Origin: JAFLTL01 sp964389525
Lineage (GTDB): Bacteria > Bacteroidota > Bacteroidia > Bacteroidales > Muribaculaceae
Length of the DNA: 64,000 nt
Assembly: GCA_964389525.1 (NCBI GenBank)
Contig: CAYMEX010000012.1
Location: 1-64,000, forward strand
Direction of reading: 5' to 3'
In this document: positions 43,499-51,864 of the stretch, one piece after another
Layout of the letters: the number at the start of each line of letters is the position of its first letter
Numbering within the stretch: position 1 is the first letter of the stretch
Made by a program: the position numbers and the translations under genes
Notes under the pieces: model-generated
The model's input: only the letters and a program-made list of their open reading frames with translations
Database searches by the model: none
Told to the model about the DNA's origin: nothing

Positions 43499-44104
43499 AT
43501 GAGCACGAAAAGGAGTATACGCAAAAGGCTCGAGGATTTCATCTCCAGCGACCGCGGACAACGTTTTTTCAACTTTGCATATTCGATAGGTGCCGCTATC
43601 GTGATATTGGGCGCCCTGTTTATGATACTGCATATGCCCGGAGGCGGCACTCTGCTGACGATAGGCATGGGCACTGAGGTCATAATGTTTCTTCTGGCCG
43701 CTTTCGACAGACCTTCCGCACAAAACGCCGGTACTGACGGCAACCGCACGCATTGTGCAACGGATGCCCCCCGCATTGCCGCAGCAGGTGTCGACAACGC
43801 GGAACTGAACGAAGCGATGCAGGGCGTCATGAGCGAGATGGCCAGGCTGAAGGAGATCACAGCCGCGCTCAATACTGTAGGCGAGCTGCAACTGAAAAAC
43901 GCCACATCGCAACTCGGCTCGATCGAGAGCAGCAACCATGATATGGCGGCGATGAACCGGCTGCTGAATGACGCGACAGAACAAAGCCGTCGTTATTGCG
44001 ACGAGACCATGAAGATGACTGAAAATATGGCACGTCTCAACTCGATCTACGAACGCATGATCGCGGCCATGTCGTCGGGCGACAGCAACACGAGCAACAA
44101 ATAA
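43499..44104 (+). CDS. gldL: T9SS inner-membrane motor protein GldL/PorL
   Basis: The ATG at 43499 (MSTKRSIRKRLEDF) is chosen over an earlier frame overlapping gldK. Two membrane helices (about 28-45 and 55-72) include the conserved Glu in GMGTEVIMFLLAAF. A cytoplasmic coiled coil (MARLKEITAALNTVGELQLK) follows. GldL with GldM forms the proton-driven motor of the type IX system. Size (201 residues) is slightly short of some relatives. Confidence 0.9.
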   Translation: MSTKRSIRKRLEDFISSDRGQRFFNFAYSIGAAIVILGALFMILHMPGGGTLLTIGMGTEVIMFLLAAFDRPSAQNAGTDGNRTHCATDAPRIAAAGVDNAELNEAMQGVMSEMARLKEITAALNTVGELQLKNATSQLGSIESSNHDMAAMNRLLNDATEQSRRYCDETMKMTENMARLNSIYERMIAAMSSGDSNTSNK

Positions 44105-44121
44105 CCGACACTCACAGAGCC

Positions 44122-45681
44122 TTGGCACAGAATCAACGACAAACACCTCGTCAGAAGATGATAAACCTTATGTATATCGTCCTGACGGCCATGCTCGCCC
44201 TCAATGTGTCGAGCAATGTGCTCGACGGCTTCACCGAGGTGCAACAGAGCGTGTCGCGGTCGACCGACAACGCCACCTCGCGCAACAATGCGCTCCTGGC
44301 CTCGCTGGCCGATTTCGCCTCGCGCAATCAGGAGAAAGGTGGCACATGGTACGGCAAGGCAAAGATCGTGAAATCGGGAGCCGACACTCTGTGCAACATC
44401 ATAGAGTCGCTTAAATCGGAGATCGTCAGAGAGGCCGACGGCGCCGACGGCACAGTCGCCGATATAAAATCGCGCGAAGATCTTTACGCAGCCCAGACCA
44501 TAATGCTCTCCCCTATCGACCGCAAAGGCGAGAAGCTGAGAAAAAAGGTGGCACAGTACCGCCAGACGCTTGAAGATATGCACAGCGACACGGACAAACG
44601 CCGGCAGATTTCGACAGCCCTGCAAACCGACGGGGCTGTAAACAGCGACGGCATATCGAAAAAATGGGAGGAGCAGAAGTTTGAGAATATGCCGGTAATT
44701 GCCGCGATCACACTTCTGTCGCAACTGCAGAATGACATAAGGTATGCCGAGGGGGAGACTCTCGCCGAGCTGATGAGAAACATCGACGCCGGAGAGGTGA
44801 GAGTGAACGAGATGAACGCCATGGTGATACCACAGTCGCAGATGGTGATGCGCGGCGACACCTACCGCGCCGACATAGTGCTTGCCGCCGTCGACAGTAC
44901 GCAGCGCCCCACTGTCAGCGTCAACGGCGAACCGCTCGGACAGGGCGTCAGCACATACAGCGTGACGGCCTCGGGGAGCGGAAAGGTCGAGTATGGAGGA
45001 ACCGTCACCGTCGATCATCCCGACGGCAGCAAATCGGAACATCCATTCACAGGAAGCTACACCGTAGTCGAGCCTATGGCAACGATTTCGGCAACCATGA
45101 TGAACGTCCTTTACAGCGGAATAGACAATCCGATGAGCATATCGGTGCCGGGGGTGCCGCAGTCTGATATTTCGGCCAGAATGACAAACGGGACGATCAC
45201 CCGCCAGGGCAATGGCTGGATCGCGCACCCTGGCAAAGCCGGAACGGACGCTGAAATTACTGTTACAGCCACGACGGATGGCGTCGGCCGAGAAATCGCC
45301 ACACACCGGTTCAAGGTGCGGAGACTACCCGATCCGACACTCTATATCGCATATAAAAACGCAGCGGGCGACAGGGAGGAGTATCGCGGAGGAGTGCCGC
45401 TTGCCAAAGCATCGCTTCTGTCGGTCGACGGCATCGAAGCAGCTATAGATGACGGCATTGTGAATGTAGCATTCAAAGTCACAGGGTTTGAGACCGTGTT
45501 TTTTGACTCCATGGGCAACGCGATGCCCGAGATAAGCGACGGGGCGAATTTCTCAAAACGCCAGAAAGATGCCTTCCGACGCATGGGGCGCGGCAAACGC
45601 TTTTACATATCAAAAGTCAAGGCAATCGGCCCTGACGGCACAGAACGAAATCTTGCACCTCTTGAAGTAATCATAAAATGA
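44122..45681 (+). CDS. gldM: T9SS motor and shaft protein GldM/PorM
   Basis: The 519-residue protein starts with a TTG codon (44122) at MAQNQRQTPRQKMINLMY. This start is supported because the PRQKMINLMYxVLTAMLALNVS segment is the family's conserved N-terminal helix; ATG occurs only at Met-13. One membrane helix is followed by four periplasmic domains with DLxSLKSEI-type helices first and beta-rich domains after. It spans the periplasm and contacts GldK and GldN. The stop overlaps the gldN start by four bases. Confidence 0.9.
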   Translation: MAQNQRQTPRQKMINLMYIVLTAMLALNVSSNVLDGFTEVQQSVSRSTDNATSRNNALLASLADFASRNQEKGGTWYGKAKIVKSGADTLCNIIESLKSEIVREADGADGTVADIKSREDLYAAQTIMLSPIDRKGEKLRKKVAQYRQTLEDMHSDTDKRRQISTALQTDGAVNSDGISKKWEEQKFENMPVIAAITLLSQLQNDIRYAEGETLAELMRNIDAGEVRVNEMNAMVIPQSQMVMRGDTYRADIVLAAVDSTQRPTVSVNGEPLGQGVSTYSVTASGSGKVEYGGTVTVDHPDGSKSEHPFTGSYTVVEPMATISATMMNVLYSGIDNPMSISVPGVPQSDISARMTNGTITRQGNGWIAHPGKAGTDAEITVTATTDGVGREIATHRFKVRRLPDPTLYIAYKNAAGDREEYRGGVPLAKASLLSVDGIEAAIDDGIVNVAFKVTGFETVFFDSMGNAMPEISDGANFSKRQKDAFRRMGRGKRFYISKVKAIGPDGTERNLAPLEVIIK

Positions 45682-46751
45682 CATATATCAAAGCAATCAT
45701 ATCGGCCACACTGGTAGCGTTCGCACTCACTCCGGCAGTGGTGTCGGCCCAAAACAACAGAGCGGCTTCAAGCGCAACAGCCGTGACACGCAGTCAGGGC
45801 AAAAAGACGCAGCCACAACGCCGCGATGTAGCTCCCGCAAAGAGTCAGGAGCAACAGACGCAGACTGACGCACCCGATCCCGACATCGAATGGATGCGCG
45901 TCATATACCGGCATCTCGATCTCGACAACGACAAAAACGCCACGCTGTATTACCCCGAAACTCCGACCGGCGGGCAAAGCAACCTCTTCAGCATCATAAT
46001 GAGGCTTGTAACAGACGGCGAGATAAGCGCATATGAGTATCTTGACGGACGCGAGGTATTCACTCCCGAATTTATCACCGACAACAGCGAGATGCTTGCC
46101 CGCTTCGATATACCTTTCAGCGAAAAAAAGAGTGCCAACGGCAGAGTCACCGGCATCACACTTGACGAGACAGACGTCCCTTCGGCCGACGTGCTGTCAT
46201 ACTACATACTCGAGCGGTGGCAATTCAACAAAATGAAAAGCCGCACAAGCACCGAGGTTGTAGCTATCTGTCCGATACTGCACAAGACAGGCGACATCGG
46301 CGAAGATCTGAGATACCCGATGTTCTGGGTCAGGATGGATGATCTGCGCCCATATCTGCAAGACACGTCGGTGTTTGTGGATGACAATGACAACACTCCG
46401 CGATACAGCTACGCCGACTATTTCGCCCTGAACCTTTATGAGGGCGAAATCTACAAGACACGCAACGTCAGAAACAAATCGATGGCCCAGCTCTACCGTG
46501 ACGAGGAAGCGCGTAGGCATGCAGCCGACAGCATACATAAGCGTCTTGAGGATTTTGACAAATCCATATGGTCGCCAACCAGAGAAGAGATCGCCGAGGC
46601 CCGCAAGGCCAAAGAAGATGCCAAAGCAAGCATCGGGAGCGAACGAAAAGAGAAAACCACCTCATCGCGTCGCCCGACCCGTAGCCGCGGAAGCAAGGAA
46701 AGCAGCCAGACAAGCGGAAGCGCGGTAAGAAGTGTAAGAGATCGCAAATAA
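45678..46751 (+). CDS. gldN: T9SS periplasmic ring protein GldN/PorN
   Basis: The 357-residue secreted protein has a signal peptide (ISATLVAFALTPAVVSAQ). A Gln/Lys-rich N-terminal stretch leads to the GldN domain: DIEWMRVIYRHLDLDNDKNA, TLYYPETPTGGQSNLFSIIM, LSYYILERWQFNKMKS and PILHKTGDIGEDLRYPMFWV. A basic, Ser/Arg-rich tail of ~70 residues ends the protein. It binds GldK to form rings. It ends the porP-gldKLMN cluster. Confidence 0.92.
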   Translation: MTYIKAIISATLVAFALTPAVVSAQNNRAASSATAVTRSQGKKTQPQRRDVAPAKSQEQQTQTDAPDPDIEWMRVIYRHLDLDNDKNATLYYPETPTGGQSNLFSIIMRLVTDGEISAYEYLDGREVFTPEFITDNSEMLARFDIPFSEKKSANGRVTGITLDETDVPSADVLSYYILERWQFNKMKSRTSTEVVAICPILHKTGDIGEDLRYPMFWVRMDDLRPYLQDTSVFVDDNDNTPRYSYADYFALNLYEGEIYKTRNVRNKSMAQLYRDEEARRHAADSIHKRLEDFDKSIWSPTREEIAEARKAKEDAKASIGSERKEKTTSSRRPTRSRGSKESSQTSGSAVRSVRDRK

Positions 46752-46850
46752 TTTTTCTGCGGCACATTACTAAAGATCAACACATTGTAGCATCTTCCCG
46801 AAAATACTTCAAAAAATTTCAATCAATCACGAACCTTTCAGGGAGAAACA

Positions 46851-47060
46851 GTGTTTTATAGTCAAAGCACAGATTACTTTTTCCATTGCAAGAAATGTGA
46901 TAATGATTGGTTTATTGACGAAATGAGCGACCGTGAGGCCGCTCAATTTGTTTTATATACACTTGCCAATCATCTCAAATCATTATCCTTTGAATCAAGC
47001 CTTTTGGGCCACAATCGACATACGGCATGGTTTATTCATTATTATTTCGTATATTTGTAA
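46851..47060 (+). CDS. Small zinc-ribbon-like ORF, unknown
   Basis: The frame (69 residues, GTG start) contains STDYFFHCKKCDNDWFIDEM, a CxxC knuckle followed by acidic residues. An almost identical 31-codon version lies at 49795, 2.9 kb away. Only one CxxC is present, so metal binding would need a partner. Most of the second half is unlike any protein I know. It may be the part of a gene left beside an insertion. Confidence 0.4.
   Translation: MFYSQSTDYFFHCKKCDNDWFIDEMSDREAAQFVLYTLANHLKSLSFESSLLGHNRHTAWFIHYYFVYL
46866..46957 (+). repeat. Left copy of a 92-bp direct repeat
   Basis: The left copy begins AGCACAGATTACTTTTTCCA and matches 49798-49889 with very few substitutions (two spots, GATTGG/GAATGG and GAGCGACC/GAGCAGCC). 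The copies flank the SulP and MgtC genes. Confidence 0.85.
47050..47057 (+). promoter_or_regulatory. -7 box upstream of the SulP leader
   Basis: TATATTTG matches TAnnTTTG and lies ~375 bases before the SulP start; if used it would produce a long structured leader. Confidence 0.5.
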
Positions 47061-47063
47061 AAT

Positions 47064-47432
47064 CGGAGGTTAAAAATTCTATTTTAAAAGTACACAAGTG
47101 CTATTGTCATTATAGCACGTAGGATTTATCCTCCACTTGCAATCCCCACAAATATCATTCTTATAATCAGTATCAGTGTTTTTTGTTAAATAACACATTA
47201 TGCAGTATATACAAAATCAAGAAAGACCGTTATTGCCATTATTAATGGCAATAACTACTGTCATGTCTTTGGTTTTGCCCCCCAAACCTCCAATGTAAGG
47301 TTGCAGGAACATTTTACTTCAAATACGATAATTCAATAACCGATTGTATTCTTCACAATCAATATGAGGTTATTGAAAAAACACTCTATGATTATCAATG
47401 ATTAAAAGTAGCAAAATAGATTACATTATATT
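47064..47432 (+). promoter_or_regulatory. Structured leader of the SulP/MgtC operon
   Basis: This 370-base region has no gene but several perfect hairpins: GTGCTAT/ATAGCAC (47098-47104 with 47112-47118), GTTATTGCCATT/AATGGCAATAAC (47229-47240 with 47244-47255), and a double stem CAATAACC/GGTTATTG (47334-47341 with 47368-47375) enclosing GATTGT/ACAATC. The layout is like a regulatory RNA, but no known riboswitch was recognised. Confidence 0.45.
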
Positions 47433-49130
47433 ATGATACAATTAACAGATTTCAAGCCTAAATTATTTTCAACATTGCACAATTATGGAAAACAAATGTT
47501 TGTTTCTGATCTTATGGCAGGAACTATTGTCGGTATTGTGGCACTTCCTCTTGCCATAGCATTCGCAATTGCTTCCGGAGTATCTCCTGAGAAAGGAATT
47601 ATTACAGCTATTATTGCCGGTTTTATAATTTCATACTTTGGCGGAAGCAAAGTCCAAATTGGAGGTCCTACTGGTGCATTTATCGTTATAGTTTATGGAA
47701 TCGTTCAGAGTTATGGAATTGGCGGACTTACAATTGCAACCATATTAGCAGGAGTTATACTAATTCTGCTGGGTTTATTCAAACTCGGAACTATAATAAA
47801 GTTTATTCCTTATCCTGTCATTGTAGGTTTCACCAGTGGCATTGCTGTTACAATTTTCACAACACAAGTACCTGACATAATGGGGCTTGATTTCGGAAAT
47901 GAGACAATTCCCGGAGATTTCGTCGGGAAATGGATGCTTTATTCCAGGCATTTCGCCAACATTAATTGGTGGGAAGTGACTGTCTGCATAGTAAGTGTAT
48001 TGATTATTTTTACAACTCCGCGTTTTTTACGTAAAATCCCCGGTTCACTAATGGCAATTGTATTGGTTACATGTGTGGTTTGGATATTATCTAATTATGG
48101 CGGTATAGACTGTATTGATACAATAGGAGACCGTTTTGTCATTCAATCCAACCTTCCTTTGGTTGAGCTGCCATCGTTGAACTGGAACACAATACAAGAA
48201 CTATTGCCAATATCTGTTACCATTGCTATACTTGGAGCTATTGAGTCTTTGCTTTCTGCCACAGTTGCTGATGGAGTTATCGGCGATCGTCATGACTCTA
48301 ACACCGAATTAATTGCTTTAGGAATGGCAAATGTTGTAACTCCACTTTTTGGAGGAATTCCATCTACAGGAGCTATCGCAAGAACTATGACAAATATCAA
48401 TAATGGCGGAAAAACTCCAATTGCAGGAATCACACATGCCGTGGTGCTTTTGTTGATATTGTTATTTTTTATGCCCTTAGCTCAATATATCCCGATGGCA
48501 TGCCTGGCAGGTGTGTTAGTTGTAGTTTCTTACAACATGAGTGGATGGCGCACATTTAAGGGAATGCTGAATAATCCAAAATCAGATGTCGCCGTATTAT
48601 TATTGACATTCTGTCTTACAGTTCTTTTTGACTTAACAGTGGCTATTGGTTTAGGATTGCTCATAGCATGTGTATTATTCATGAATCGGGTAATGGAAAC
48701 CACTGAGATTTCAGTTATTAAAGATGAAATCCGTCCGCATGATGAAACTGATCTATATACCGATAAGGATGAAGGATTAGTTCTGCCTGATAGAGTGGAA
48801 GTATATGAGATCAATGGCCCTTATTTCTTCGGAATAGCAACAAAATTCGAGGAAATAATGATTGGACTGGGAAATTCTCCCAAGGTTCGTATTATACGTA
48901 TGCGTAAAGTCCCGTTCATAGACTCTACAGGAATTTACAATTTGGAAAATCTTTGTAAGATGAGCCGAAAAGAGCATATTGATATAGTTCTTTCAGGTGT
49001 AAATGAAAATGTACACAGAAGCTTGAAAAATTCCTCCCTGTATGAACTGCTCGGTAAAGAAAATATCTGTTCGGACATTCATAAAGCAGTGGCAAGATCA
49101 AAAGAAATAATAAATAATAAAAATATTTGA
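47433..49130 (+). CDS. SulP-family anion transporter with STAS domain
   Basis: The 565-residue protein has about 12-14 membrane helices with the SulP signature GGSKVQIGGPTGAFIVIV and GLTTAAGL-free SulP helices (ALPLAIAFAIASGVSPEKGI, GGIPSTGAIARTMTNIN). The C-terminal STAS domain has GPYFFGIATKFEE and FIDSTGIYNLENL. Family members carry sulfate, bicarbonate or dicarboxylates into the cell; the substrate here is unknown. The composition is much more AT-rich than the neighbours. It precedes an MgtC-family gene by two bases, so they are co-translated. Confidence 0.88.
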   Translation: MIQLTDFKPKLFSTLHNYGKQMFVSDLMAGTIVGIVALPLAIAFAIASGVSPEKGIITAIIAGFIISYFGGSKVQIGGPTGAFIVIVYGIVQSYGIGGLTIATILAGVILILLGLFKLGTIIKFIPYPVIVGFTSGIAVTIFTTQVPDIMGLDFGNETIPGDFVGKWMLYSRHFANINWWEVTVCIVSVLIIFTTPRFLRKIPGSLMAIVLVTCVVWILSNYGGIDCIDTIGDRFVIQSNLPLVELPSLNWNTIQELLPISVTIAILGAIESLLSATVADGVIGDRHDSNTELIALGMANVVTPLFGGIPSTGAIARTMTNINNGGKTPIAGITHAVVLLLILLFFMPLAQYIPMACLAGVLVVVSYNMSGWRTFKGMLNNPKSDVAVLLLTFCLTVLFDLTVAIGLGLLIACVLFMNRVMETTEISVIKDEIRPHDETDLYTDKDEGLVLPDRVEVYEINGPYFFGIATKFEEIMIGLGNSPKVRIIRMRKVPFIDSTGIYNLENLCKMSRKEHIDIVLSGVNENVHRSLKNSSLYELLGKENICSDIHKAVARSKEIINNKNI

Positions 49131-49132
49131 AT

Positions 49133-49777
49133 ATGATTTTAGATATATCGCTCAGACTATTTGTTGCACTTCTATTAGGAGGCATTATAGGCATCGAACG
49201 GGAATTTCGATCTAAAGATGCCGGATCCCGTACCCATTTTTTGGTAGCAATGGGAAGTGCCTTATTCTGTGTTGTCTCACAATACGGGTTTGGGATTGAC
49301 TTGAAAGATTCCTCACGAGTTGCAGCGCAAGTCGTTTCTGGAATTGGTTTTCTCGGTGCTGGAACTATAATTTTTCAAAAAAATGTTGTCCGGGGACTTA
49401 CTACTGCAGCAGGATTATGGGTTACGGCTGCAATCGGATTAACGTGCGGTACAGGAATGTATATAATTGCATTGGTTGCAACTGCAATGGTACTATTCGG
49501 ATTGGAGATACTTAATTCTATTATTCCACAAATAGGAACAACAACTGTTATACTTACATTTTCGGCAACATCAAAAGAGAGTGTAAAAAAAGTTATCAGT
49601 CAGATTAAAGAAGACTGTATCGAGTTTTATTCTTATGAACTTAAAGATCGTCGCACATCGCAGGGAGAAATTTTTGAAGCCTGCATAGAAATAAAAGTAA
49701 AACGTGGTAATCATAATGAACGTTTGATTGATTATATGGAAGAATTTGACGATGTCACAATCTCAAGTATAGAATAG
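49133..49777 (+). CDS. MgtC/SapB-family inner-membrane protein
   Basis: From the ATG at 49133 (MILDISLRLFVALLLGG) the protein has 214 residues. The MgtC core follows: GGIIGIEREFRSKDAGSRTH, LVAMGSALFCVVSQYG, GIGFLGAGTIIF and GLTTAAGLWVTAAIGL. Four to five membrane helices precede a soluble C-terminal ~80 residues. MgtC proteins are tied to Mg2+ stress and to control of the F1Fo ATPase in pathogens; in other bacteria the role is unclear. It ends before the right copy of the direct repeat. Confidence 0.88.
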   Translation: MILDISLRLFVALLLGGIIGIEREFRSKDAGSRTHFLVAMGSALFCVVSQYGFGIDLKDSSRVAAQVVSGIGFLGAGTIIFQKNVVRGLTTAAGLWVTAAIGLTCGTGMYIIALVATAMVLFGLEILNSIIPQIGTTTVILTFSATSKESVKKVISQIKEDCIEFYSYELKDRRTSQGEIFEACIEIKVKRGNHNERLIDYMEEFDDVTISSIE

Positions 49778-49794
49778 TTTTACAGTGTTATCTG

Positions 49795-49890
49795 ATGAGC
49801 ACAGATTACTTTTTCCATTGCAAGAAATGTGATAATGAATGGTTTATTGACGAAATGAGCAGCCGTGAGGCCGCTCAATTTGTTTTATAG
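49795..49890 (+). pseudogene. Truncated copy of the zinc-ribbon-like ORF
   Basis: From ATG 49795 it reads MSTDYFFHCKKCDNEWF and is closed by TAG at 49890, 31 codons. It is the right-hand copy of the repeat at 46866. The frame stops where the left copy continues, so only the first part is shared. Confidence 0.45.
49798..49889 (+). repeat. Right copy of the 92-bp direct repeat
   Basis: It mirrors 46866-46957, immediately after the MgtC gene. The upstream flanks also share ACAGTGTT (near 46849 and 49782). Confidence 0.85.
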
Positions 49891-49997
49891 GCATTTATTC
49901 GCCATAGTCCATATTATCTACCTTAAAAAGAATAATGTTTCAACCATTTTTCTTCTGTTTATTGCTCATATTTGATTGTAGCATCATTATTTATTTG

Positions 49998-50005
49998 TAG
50001 CTTTG
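49998..50005 (+). promoter_or_regulatory. -7 box before the XRE-type remnant
   Basis: TAGCTTTG matches TAnnTTTG and lies 45 bases before the ATG of the XRE-type remnant. It may drive the small gene at 50206 today. Confidence 0.55.
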
Positions 50006-50050
50006 CGTTTAACATCAAAGTATTGTAATCAGCAAGCAAAGCAGACTAAG

Positions 50051-50183
50051 ATGGAAACACAGAAAATATACAGGATTAAAAGTTGCATTAGTTGAGAACG
50101 GAAAAACCGGTAAATGGCTTGCCGAACAGGTCGGTAAAATGAAGCTACTATCCAATACTTTTTTGGCACACCCAAAGCCGTAA
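50051..50183 (+). pseudogene. Remnant of an XRE-family regulator
   Basis: The frame opened by the ATG at 50051 (METQKIYRIKSCIS) stops at once. The next frame reads LKVALVENGKTGKWLAEQVG from 50076, the first helices of an XRE helix-turn-helix common in Bacteroidales, and then departs and stops at 50183. One frameshift and a deletion of the recognition helix are needed to explain it. It lies just before a small gene that such regulators often precede. Confidence 0.6.
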
Positions 50184-50205
50184 ATCTCTTAAAACATAGC
50201 TAATT

Positions 50206-50427
50206 ATGACACAAGACATACAGTTTCAAATCGAATGCCTTGCGGCTGAACTGACCGAAATGCTTATAGCGGAATATGGATGGGACATTCGCCGAGCACT
50301 TGACGAGCTTTATGCTTCGACCACTTTCTCAAAGCTAAACGACCCCGAATGTGGCCTTTACTATCAAGGAGCAGTCTACATCTTCCAATTCCTCAAATCT
50401 GAAATCGAAACCGGCAAGGTTGCATAA
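50206..50427 (+). CDS. 73-residue protein resembling DUF3791, unknown function
   Basis: MTQDIQFQIECLAAELTEML continues IAEYGWDIRRALDELYASTT and later YYQGAVYIFQFLKSEIETG. It resembles DUF3791-type small proteins that pair with DUF3990 in toxin-antitoxin-like modules (recognised by eye, not certain). It is acidic, helical and without a membrane segment. The usual partner is missing and the adjacent regulator is broken, so it may be an orphan. Confidence 0.55.
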   Translation: MTQDIQFQIECLAAELTEMLIAEYGWDIRRALDELYASTTFSKLNDPECGLYYQGAVYIFQFLKSEIETGKVA

Positions 50428-50903
50428 CGACCTCTTTGAGGCCAGGTTTTATCAAAACGATCATTACCCCACACCGTCGCGCTTATCGCGCTGTGGGCTT
50501 TACATTATCATCCGTCTTCGACGGAGTGGCGTCGAAAGTACACACAAAAAACACAACATGCCAGATACCGCCCACATCCATCAAAGGCAGTGGGTGTTTT
50601 TGCGAGGGATGACCTCTTGCGAGGTCACATCGTTTTATGCGGACGCGCATCACCACGCTGCGGCTACGCCGCGACCGTGGTGTTTACCACAAATGCTGTC
50701 TACGACAGCACCACAAAGAAAAAACTACACGACGCTACTGCGAGGAGCCTACGATTCGGTAGGTGGACGGTTATCGCAACAGCGAAATTATGTCCAAGTA
50801 GGCCTGTATATCGAAATCGCGATAACCGGTTGAAGTTTCACAGGTTATATCTGTGGGTAGACGGGCGATAATGTACAAGGAGCCGCAGCGCGGCGCAACA
50901 TAA

Positions 50904-50975
50904 GTAGCACCGTGCGAACGAAGTGAGCGCGGTGTAGATGCGTGTAGCAATATAGAGCTGCGGAGCTGCGAAACA
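50904..50975. repeat. Left arm of a ~72-bp inverted repeat
   Basis: It begins GTAGCACCGTGCGAACGAAG and ends CTGCGGAGCTGCGAAACAA. The reverse complement recurs at 51453-51525 with a few differences in the middle (ATGCGTGTAGCAAT versus GTATGCGTAAAAGC). It also pairs with 50991-51011 (TTTCGCAGCTCCGCAGCTCT) to form a nearer hairpin. Confidence 0.85.
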
Positions 50976-51452
50976 AAAAACGCACACATGTTTCGCAGCT
51001 CCGCAGCTCTGTGAGGGATTCCGCATTTCACCGGGTTCATTCCACTCATCCGGTGCTCGCACATGTTACGCCCGTTTCACGGGCAGCGCACGCGACAGCG
51101 CGCCCATGTATGATATGTGTAACAAGGTGTCTTTCAGACACGCTTTATGGGCGTTTTCTACCGGGCACACCTTACGGTGTACCCGGCTACTTTTTTTTGA
51201 AATGCCTTTCAGGCATTATGTCAGGGCTCGCAAGTGCACCCCCGTTAATGCAATGAGGGATCGGGTCAGCCTCTGCAAGACTGGTTGGCGAGGGATGATG
51301 GATCCCCGCCCTGTTTCGCTATGCTCACAGGATGGGGTTAAGCTCCGGCTACGCCGGGTTACGGCATCTGCAATGCCTCGGCGTTGTGTCGGGTTGAGGT
51401 GGGCTCGGGCAGTGTGTGTAACAAGATGTCTTTCAGATACCTTGTTACGCGA

Positions 51453-51525
51453 TTGTTTCGCAGCTCCGCAGCTCTATGCTTTTACGCATACCTACACCGC
51501 GCTCACTTCGTTCGCACGGTGCTAC
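51453..51525. repeat. Right arm of the ~72-bp inverted repeat
   Basis: It is the reverse complement of 50904-50975 and encloses 477 bases that themselves contain short hairpins. Confidence 0.85.
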
Positions 51526-51667
51526 GTATGTGACGCCCGTTTCACGGGCTATACTGTGGGCGTACTGTCGCACGCCCCTACCACGTTTAAAATTGATCGT
51601 GCAGTCACGGAATGGTGCCAAAGTTGTGCTTTAGTAGTTCAAAGCATATAACTATCTGAAACTTAGC

Positions 51668-51693
51668 AGGACGCACGAGCCGTGCGTCCCTAC
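51668..51693. repeat. REP-like palindrome
   Basis: GGACGCACGAGCCGTGCGTCC is an 8-9 bp stem followed by CTAC. Similar elements GTGGACGCACGGGGCGTGCG (about 62303) and the shared word at 51555 and 62207 occur elsewhere in this window. Confidence 0.6.
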
Positions 51694-51839
51694 TCTACGT
51701 GAGAGGACATTAATGACACGGCAGGATAGATCTCGCAGTGAGGTTGAATAAATGACGTCAATCGCCTTATTATTTGGCCATTACACTTGTAGTGATTTTA
51801 CTGAAAATTTCAACAGGACACACACTGCCCGGTTTTTTG

Positions 51840-51847
51840 TAATTTTG
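51840..51847 (+). promoter_or_regulatory. -7 box of the YczE-like gene
   Basis: TAATTTTG matches TAnnTTTG and lies 18 bases before the ATG at 51865. Confidence 0.6.
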
Positions 51848-51864
51848 CAGAAAACCTTTAAAAC

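Larger units (their letters stand above)
50428..51864. other. 1.4-kb stretch without a gene, hairpin-rich
   Basis: There is no coding sequence that looks real. It begins with a stem at 50469-50496 (CCACA/TGTGG), then many short palindromes and the long inverted repeat described separately, and ends with a REP-like palindrome (51668-51693) and the promoter of the next gene. Confidence 0.7.

Noticed and set aside
44047..45306. A 419-codon minus-strand frame
   Set aside because: Antisense to gldM, with composition of a shadow frame; gldM has family motifs throughout.
50468..51580. Possible CRISPR array or several small ORFs (such as frames at 51106-51651)
   Set aside because: Repeats are palindromic, differ in sequence and spacing, and the frames run through hairpins with unlikely protein composition.
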